Positions 59,047-64,000 of a stretch of 64,000 nucleotides of DNA are shown here, one piece after another. The position numbers were made by a program, and so were the translations under genes. Each line of letters begins with the position of its first letter. Positions within the stretch are counted from its first letter, which is position 1. Source of the DNA: Microbacterium radiodurans (GTDB taxonomy: Bacteria > Actinomycetota > Actinomycetes > Actinomycetales > Microbacteriaceae). The stretch lies in NCBI RefSeq assembly GCF_008710705.1, contig NZ_VYRZ01000001.1:62001-126000 (forward strand), in the 5' to 3' direction. The notes beneath the pieces are model-generated. The model ran no database searches and was not told the origin of the DNA. It saw nothing but the letters and a program-made list of their open reading frames with translations.

Positions 59047-61475
59047 GCGTTCTCCTCGGTTGCGGGCGACGCCGCGGGCGATGCCGTGCTCTCGGCACGG
59101 GTCAGCAGGGCGACGGGGTAGGTGTCGAGCAGGTCGGCGAGCCGGACCTCACCGCCGGGCCAGGTGCGTCCGGTCAGCTCGTCGCGGTGGATGCCGGGCG
59201 GCACCACCACGACGGTGTCGCCCCACCCTCCGCGCGCTGACAGCCCGACCGGCAGACGCGTGGCGACGGCGATCGCACCGCCGCGGTCGAACGCGATGCC
59301 GTGATCGGCCGCCGCGCCGACGACCGGCAGCGGCGCGTACCGCGTGTACAGCTCCGGGCGGTCGCGACGCGCGCGCAGCGCGCGCGAGACCACGAGGAGC
59401 TTCGCCGCTCCGGTGTCGTCGATCGGCGGCTGCCAGCCGTCGTCGAGACGGGCGAGCAGATCGCGGCGCTCGGCGAAGTCGACGTCGCGACGGTTGTCGG
59501 GGTCGACGAGCGAGTGGTCCCACAGCTCGGTGCCCTGGTAGACGTCGGGCACGCCCGGTCCGGCGAGCTGAAGCAGCTTCGCCGCGAGGGAGTTCGAGCG
59601 GCCGGCCGCCGTGATCTTGGAGACGAAGTCCTCGACGACGACGCGCGCATCGCCGGTGGCCGCATCGACGAGGGCACCGACGCGCGCCTCGGCATCGGCA
59701 TCCGGCTCGGTCCACGACGTGACGATCCCGCCTTCGCGCGACGCCTTCTCGGCGTAGGCCTGCAGACGCTCGGGCGACGCGGGCCAGGCGCCCACGATCG
59801 CCTGCCACAGCAGGTCGTCGAGGCGGCCGTCGCCCGTCGAGGCGATGCTCCGCAGCCGCTCGAGCGTCTCGCGCCAGCGGCCGGGCACCTCGGCGATCAC
59901 GCTGAGTCGCGCGCGCACGTCCTCGCTGCGCTTGGTGTCGTGCGTGCTCAGCGCCGTCAGCGCGTGCGGCCACGCCGCGAGTCGCGACGCCTGCGCGCGG
60001 TGGAAGCCGGCGACGTCGAGCGAGAACACCGAGGGGTCTCCGCCGACCTCGGTCAACGTGCCGATCCGCGGGTAGCGGTAGAAGGCCGAGTCCTCGACGC
60101 CCTTGGCCATGACGGGGCCGGTGGTCTGCGCGAAGCGGCGCGCGAGCTCGGTGCCCGGCTCCGCGACGAGGGGCGCCAGCGTCGCGAGCGCGTCGGCCAG
60201 GTCGGGCCGGTCGGTGGTCGCGGCGGCCACCGCATCGGCGACGATCTCCGCCCCGACCGGCGGATACACCCGGTAGACCGAGAAGGCCGTCAGGAGCTGG
60301 GCGAGAGCATCCCTCGCCACCTCTTCGCCGAGCGGCTCGCGCACGTCGGCCGGGAGGCCGCGGACGAGACGGCCGACCTCGGCGGCCTGGATGGTGTCGG
60401 CCACGGCGCGCTTGGCCTCGCGGACGATGTCGGCGTAGGCGGTGGGCGCGGCATCCGCCAGGTCGGCGTCGAGGGCGTCGAGCGCCTCCTCGCCGGCGGG
60501 GTCGATGAGCACGCGGTCGATCTCGGCCATCGCGTCGTAGCCGGTCGTGCCCGCCGTCGCCCACCATGCGGGCAGTTCTTCGGCGTGATCCGTCGCGGCG
60601 TGCTCGAGGATCTTCTCGACGACGACGTACGCGCCCCCCGTCGCCTCGGCCAGCCGGGCCAGATAGCCGCCCGGATCGGCCAGGCCGTCGGGGTGGTCGA
60701 TGCGCAGGCCGTCGGCGAGACCCTCGCGGAGCCAGCGCAGGATCTCCGCGTGACTCGCGTCGAACACCTCGGGCAACTCGACCCGCACGCCCGCGAGGGT
60801 CGTCACGGCGAAGAACCGGCGGAAGTTCAGCTCGTCGGCGTCATCGCGCCAGAATCCGGGGCGCCAGTGCTGCGCGGCGAGCACGGCGTCGACCGTGGCC
60901 GGGTCGCTCGTCGCCGCGGCGGGCGCGGTGCCGTCGGCGAGCGGGAGCACGTGGTCGTAGTAGCGCGCGACCCCGGCGGCGCCGTGGGCGGCGTCGTCCG
61001 GATCGCCGGCGGCGACCGGCGAGACCTCGATCTCGCCGTTCGCGATCGCCTCGCGCAGCGACGAGCCCAGGATCGGGAGCGCGATCTTGCCCCCGCCGTG
61101 CTCCCAGTCGATGTCGAAGGCATCGGCGTGCACCGAGTCGCGGCCGTGGCGGAGCACGTCCCACCACCAGGGGTTCTCGGCGGGCACCGCGACGCCCTGA
61201 TGATTGGGCACGATGTCGACGAGGATGCCGAGTCCGGCATCCCGTGCCGCCGCCGCGAACCGGGCGAGGCCGTCGGGCCCGCCCCGGCGGGGGTCGACCT
61301 GCGTCGGGTCGATCACGTCGTAGCCGTGATCGGATCCCTCCGCCGCCGCCAGGATCGGCGACAGGTACGCCCAGTCGACCCCGAGCTCGCGCAGGTAGTC
61401 GACGGTGCCCGCCGCCTCGGCGAGATCGAACGCGGGCCGGATCTGCAGTCGATACGTCGAGACGGGAACGGTCAT
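59043..61475 (-). CDS. treY: Malto-oligosyltrehalose synthase
   Basis: 810 residues of the GH13 TreY group. Starts [19 protein letters not shown], with [49 protein letters not shown] and [16 protein letters not shown]. The enzyme isomerises the reducing-end glucose of an alpha-glucan to form a terminal trehalosyl unit. ATG overlaps the treX stop (ATGA at 61472-61475). Confidence 0.95.
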   Translation of the reverse strand: MTVPVSTYRLQIRPAFDLAEAAGTVDYLRELGVDWAYLSPILAAAEGSDHGYDVIDPTQVDPRRGGPDGLARFAAAARDAGLGILVDIVPNHQGVAVPAENPWWWDVLRHGRDSVHADAFDIDWEHGGGKIALPILGSSLREAIANGEIEVSPVAAGDPDDAAHGAAGVARYYDHVLPLADGTAPAAATSDPATVDAVLAAQHWRPGFWRDDADELNFRRFFAVTTLAGVRVELPEVFDASHAEILRWLREGLADGLRIDHPDGLADPGGYLARLAEATGGAYVVVEKILEHAATDHAEELPAWWATAGTTGYDAMAEIDRVLIDPAGEEALDALDADLADAAPTAYADIVREAKRAVADTIQAAEVGRLVRGLPADVREPLGEEVARDALAQLLTAFSVYRVYPPVGAEIVADAVAAATTDRPDLADALATLAPLVAEPGTELARRFAQTTGPVMAKGVEDSAFYRYPRIGTLTEVGGDPSVFSLDVAGFHRAQASRLAAWPHALTALSTHDTKRSEDVRARLSVIAEVPGRWRETLERLRSIASTGDGRLDDLLWQAIVGAWPASPERLQAYAEKASREGGIVTSWTEPDADAEARVGALVDAATGDARVVVEDFVSKITAAGRSNSLAAKLLQLAGPGVPDVYQGTELWDHSLVDPDNRRDVDFAERRDLLARLDDGWQPPIDDTGAAKLLVVSRALRARRDRPELYTRYAPLPVVGAAADHGIAFDRGGAIAVATRLPVGLSARGGWGDTVVVVPPGIHRDELTGRTWPGGEVRLADLLDTYPVALLTRAESTASPAASPATEENA

Positions 61476-63685
61476 CGGCCCGGGACCTCCGCGGTCGGCG
61501 CGTGCGCCGGCATGGTCTCGACCGGGTTCGCGTAGGTGGCGAGCGAGGCGGCGACGGAGTGGTCGACCTCGGCCTCGGGCTCGGTGTACTCCCCGAGCAC
61601 GACGAGGGACTTCGGACGCACGCCGAGCGACTGGCCGCCCTCGAGCGGCTCGGCGCCGACGAGCTCGCCGCTCGTGTCGACGAGCACTTCCCACTGGTCG
61701 CTGTACTCGTCGGAGGGGACGGCGAAGTCGACCTGCTCGTCCCCGGCGTTGAAGAGCACGAAGAAGTGGCCGTCGGAGATGTCCTCGCCGCGGCGGTCGC
61801 GCTCGCGGATGCCGTCTCCGTTGAGGAAGACGCCGACCGCGCGGCCGAAGCCCGAGTCCCAGTCCTCCGGCTGCATGGCGCTGCCGTCGGGGCGGAGCCA
61901 CACGATGTCGGGGAGCGGAGCACCCTCCTCACGGCGCACGGGGCGGCCGTCGAAGAAGCGGCTGCGGCGGAAGGTCGGATGCTGCCGGCGCAGTCGCGCG
62001 AGCGCCGCCGTGAACTCGATCAGCGGCTGGTCGACCTGGTCCCAGTGCACCCAGGTCAGCTCGTTGTCCTGCGCGTAGCCGTTGTTGTTGCCCTGCTGGG
62101 TGCGGCCCAGCTCGTCGCCGTGGCAGATCATCGGCACGCCCTGGCTGAGCAGCAGCGTCGCGAGGAAGTTCCGCTGCTGCCGGGCGCGGAGGGTCAGCAC
62201 CTCGGGGTCGTCGGTCGGTCCCTCGACGCCCATGTTGTACGAGCGGTTGTGGGACTCGCCGTCGTTGCCGTCCTCGCCGTTGGCGTCGTTGTGCTTCTCG
62301 TTGTACGACACGAGGTCGCGCAGGGTGAAGCCGTCGTGGGCGGTGACGAAGTTGATGGATGCCACGGGCCACCGGCCGTCGTGCTCGTAGAGGTCGGCCG
62401 AGCCGGTCAGGCGCGAAGCGAACTCGCCGAGGGTCGAGGCCTCGCCGCGCCAGAAGTCGCGGACCGTGTCGCGGTACTTGCCGTTCCACTCCGTCCACTG
62501 CGGCGGGAAGTTGCCGACCTGGTAGCCGCCCGGGCCGATGTCCCACGGCTCGGCGATGAGCTTGACCTGCGAGACGATCGGATCCTGCTGCACGAGCTCG
62601 AAGAACGCCGACAGCCGGTCGACGTCGTAGAACTCGCGGGCGAGGGTCGCGGCGAGGTCGAAGCGGAAGCCGTCGACGTGCATCTCGGTGACCCAGTAGC
62701 GCAGCGAGTCCATGATGAGCTGCAGCGCGTGCGGGTTGCCGACGTTCAGGCTGTTGCCGGTGCCGGTGTAGTCCGTGTAGTAGCGCTTGTCGTCGTCTTC
62801 GAGGCGGTAGTAGGCCTCGTTGTCGATGCCCCGCATCGAGAGCGTCGGGCCCATGTGGTTGCCCTCGGCGGTGTGGTTGTAGACGACGTCGAGGATGACC
62901 TCGATGCCGGCGGCGTGCAGGGCCTTGACCATGGCCTTGAACTCCTGCACCTGCTGGCCGTGGTCGCCGGTCGAGGAGTAGGTGTTCTGAGGCGCGAAGA
63001 ACGCGATGGTGTTGTAGCCCCAGTAATTCGAGAGGCCCTTCTCCTGCAGCGTGGAGTCGTTGACGAACTGGTGCACCGGCATGAGCTCGATCGCGGTGAC
63101 GCCGATCTTCTGCAGGTGCTCGATGAGGGCGGGGTGCGCGATGCCGGCGTAGGTGCCGCGGATGTCCTCGGGGATGTCGGGGTGGAGCTTCGTGAGGCCC
63201 TTCACGTGAGCCTCGTAGATGACCGACTCGGCGTAGGGCGTCTTCGGGAGCCGGTCGCCGGCCCAGTCGAAGAACGGGTTGACGACGACGCCCTTCATCA
63301 TGTGGGCGGCGGAGTCCTCCTCGTTGAACGAGTCGGGCTCGCCGAAGTCGTAGCCGAAGACGGGCTGACCCCAGTCGATCTGGCCTTCGACGGCCTTGGC
63401 GTACGGGTCGAGGAGCAGCTTGCTCGGGTTGAACCGCTTGCCCGATGCCGGGTCGTTCGGACCGTGGACGCGGTAGCCGTAGCGCTGGCCCGGCTGCACG
63501 TTCGGCAGGTAGGCGTGCCAGACGAAGGCGTCGACGTCGATGATCGAGACGCACTCCTCGTTGCCGTCCTCGTCGAAGAGGCACAGTTCGACCTTCTCGG
63601 CGCCTTCGCTGAAGAGGGCGAAGTTCGTCCCGTTCCCGTCATAGGTCGCTCCGAGCGGATACGCGGAACCCGGCCATGCCTGCAT
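61472..63685 (-). CDS. treX: Glycogen debranching enzyme GlgX/TreX
   Basis: 737 residues. CBM48 N-terminus (YPLGATYDGNGTNFALFSEG), then the GH13 isoamylase-type barrel with VILDVVYNHTAEGNHMGP, DGFRFDLAATLAREF, LIAEPWDIGPGGYQVG and FVTAHDGFTLRDLVSYNEKH. It trims alpha-1,6 branches to supply linear glucans to TreY. First gene of the trehalose operon, with GGGGAG 6 bases before the ATG. No convincing promoter could be picked out upstream. Confidence 0.94.
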   Translation of the reverse strand: MQAWPGSAYPLGATYDGNGTNFALFSEGAEKVELCLFDEDGNEECVSIIDVDAFVWHAYLPNVQPGQRYGYRVHGPNDPASGKRFNPSKLLLDPYAKAVEGQIDWGQPVFGYDFGEPDSFNEEDSAAHMMKGVVVNPFFDWAGDRLPKTPYAESVIYEAHVKGLTKLHPDIPEDIRGTYAGIAHPALIEHLQKIGVTAIELMPVHQFVNDSTLQEKGLSNYWGYNTIAFFAPQNTYSSTGDHGQQVQEFKAMVKALHAAGIEVILDVVYNHTAEGNHMGPTLSMRGIDNEAYYRLEDDDKRYYTDYTGTGNSLNVGNPHALQLIMDSLRYWVTEMHVDGFRFDLAATLAREFYDVDRLSAFFELVQQDPIVSQVKLIAEPWDIGPGGYQVGNFPPQWTEWNGKYRDTVRDFWRGEASTLGEFASRLTGSADLYEHDGRWPVASINFVTAHDGFTLRDLVSYNEKHNDANGEDGNDGESHNRSYNMGVEGPTDDPEVLTLRARQQRNFLATLLLSQGVPMICHGDELGRTQQGNNNGYAQDNELTWVHWDQVDQPLIEFTAALARLRRQHPTFRRSRFFDGRPVRREEGAPLPDIVWLRPDGSAMQPEDWDSGFGRAVGVFLNGDGIRERDRRGEDISDGHFFVLFNAGDEQVDFAVPSDEYSDQWEVLVDTSGELVGAEPLEGGQSLGVRPKSLVVLGEYTEPEAEVDHSVAASLATYANPVETMPAHAPTAEVPGR

Positions 63686-63792
63686 GTGATCTCCCCTGGT
63701 AGTGGGCCTCACACTACTCAGCGGAAAAGAGGGCTCCGTTGGACTTGACAAGCCCCCGCGCCGAGTCCGTTCTCCGCGCCGCCCGACATTTT

Positions 63793-63854
63793 GTCGACTC
63801 GCCACAGTCTGCGGATACGCAGGACCTCGGATGCGCAGATCTTGGCGAGTCGAC
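63793..63854. repeat. Intergenic inverted repeat of 21-bp arms
   Basis: Arm GTCGACTCGCCACAGTCTGC (63793-63812, plus one G) pairs with 63834-63854 at about 18 of 21 positions, enclosing 20 bases. It lies between the partial gene at the right edge and treX. Another palindromic element of the kind found in many gaps here. Confidence 0.75.
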
Positions 63855-63872
63855 CTCCGGCCCACCGCACCA

Positions 63873-64000
63873 TCAGCGCGCACGTGGCGCGAAGCGCGCC
63901 CCGAGCAGACCGGGCGGTGTGGTTCGAGCCGACGCCGCGGTCGCTTCGTCGACGATGCCCGCCGATTCGAGCTCGCCGATCGCGGCCCGCAGGTCGTCGA
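63873..64000 (-). CDS. C-terminal fragment of an unidentified protein
   Basis: The minus strand reads an open frame of about 41 residues ending DEATAASARTTPPGLLGARF ... RAR followed by TGA at 63873-63875. The fragment has the codon pattern of the neighbouring genes, but it is too short to assign. It starts beyond the right edge. Confidence 0.45.
   Translation of the reverse strand, partial: DDLRAAIGELESAGIVDEATAASARTTPPGLLGARFAPRAR

Noticed and set aside
63744..63790. TTGACA at 63745 as a plus-strand promoter
   Set aside because: No -10-like hexamer at 16-18 bases and no plus-strand gene follows.

Overview
The window is a high-GC actinobacterial chromosome segment. Its protein sequences (RpoB, RpoC, S12, Lhr with an adjoining Nei-type glycosylase, DUF6421, DUF5684-FHA) and base composition best fit the family Microbacteriaceae, probably Microbacterium or a close relative. 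The taxon is inferred from recall of protein families, not from a search. No rRNA, tRNA, CRISPR array, transposase, integrase or phage gene was seen.

Layout. (1) 1-14.1 kb, minus strand except one gene: the start of rpsG, then rpsL with its promoter. Next come about 5.5 kb of poorly characterised membrane, FHA and secreted-protein genes, then rpoC and rpoB with a rho-independent-type hairpin and a consensus promoter. (2) 14-23 kb: a lipoprotein, a 5-oxoprolinase locus (pxpA and a fused pxpB-pxpC), and a peptide ABC transporter. The fused ATPase gene of that transporter converges on the dppA-dppB-dppC operon. (3) 23-38 kb: mostly single genes (spermidine-synthase-like, TPR, SprT-like, ComB-like, SRPBCC-like), a MacB/FtsX-type exporter next to a LuxR-type two-component system, a diacylglycerol-kinase-like protein, DUF6421, threonine aldolase, an M3 peptidase, a NUDIX-like protein and an esterase. 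(4) 38.4-46.1 kb: an ABC-F ATPase with a long structured leader, then Lhr helicase overlapping a Nei-type DNA glycosylase. (5) 46-49.4 kb: YitT, a small beta-helix protein, an HTH-less LysR effector domain, a small orphan and a class I amidotransferase. (6) 49.8-56.2 kb: a LacI regulator divergent from a sugar ABC operon (binding protein, two permeases, glycogen-debranching-like enzyme; no ATPase gene). (7) 56.3-63.7 kb: a TspO-like membrane protein and the treX-treY-treZ trehalose operon. A gene fragment runs off the right edge.

Themes. Operons are tightly packed, often with 4-base ATGA or GTGA overlaps. About twenty genes at transcription-unit starts share one architecture: a TANNNT-like -10 hexamer ending 6-8 bases before the start codon with no Shine-Dalgarno, which fits leaderless mRNAs. 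The spaces between genes are rich in short imperfect palindromes that fall into recognisable families. These include a 62-70 bp family ending in CTCAGGA/TCCTGAG (five copies), an exactly 85 bp family ending in GATACG/GTATC (two copies in opposite orientation) and a family of about 85 bp with GAACTCNGTCG arms. One member of the last family lies in frame inside the ABC-F gene. The hexamer GGATGC/GCATCC is strikingly frequent across the whole window.

The most distinctive observations are the palindromic element inside the ABC-F coding sequence together with the attenuator-like leader of the same gene, the duplicated lacI 3' end carrying a palindrome copy, and the uniform leaderless promoter class. 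All coordinates were read by eye; no database search or computation was run.
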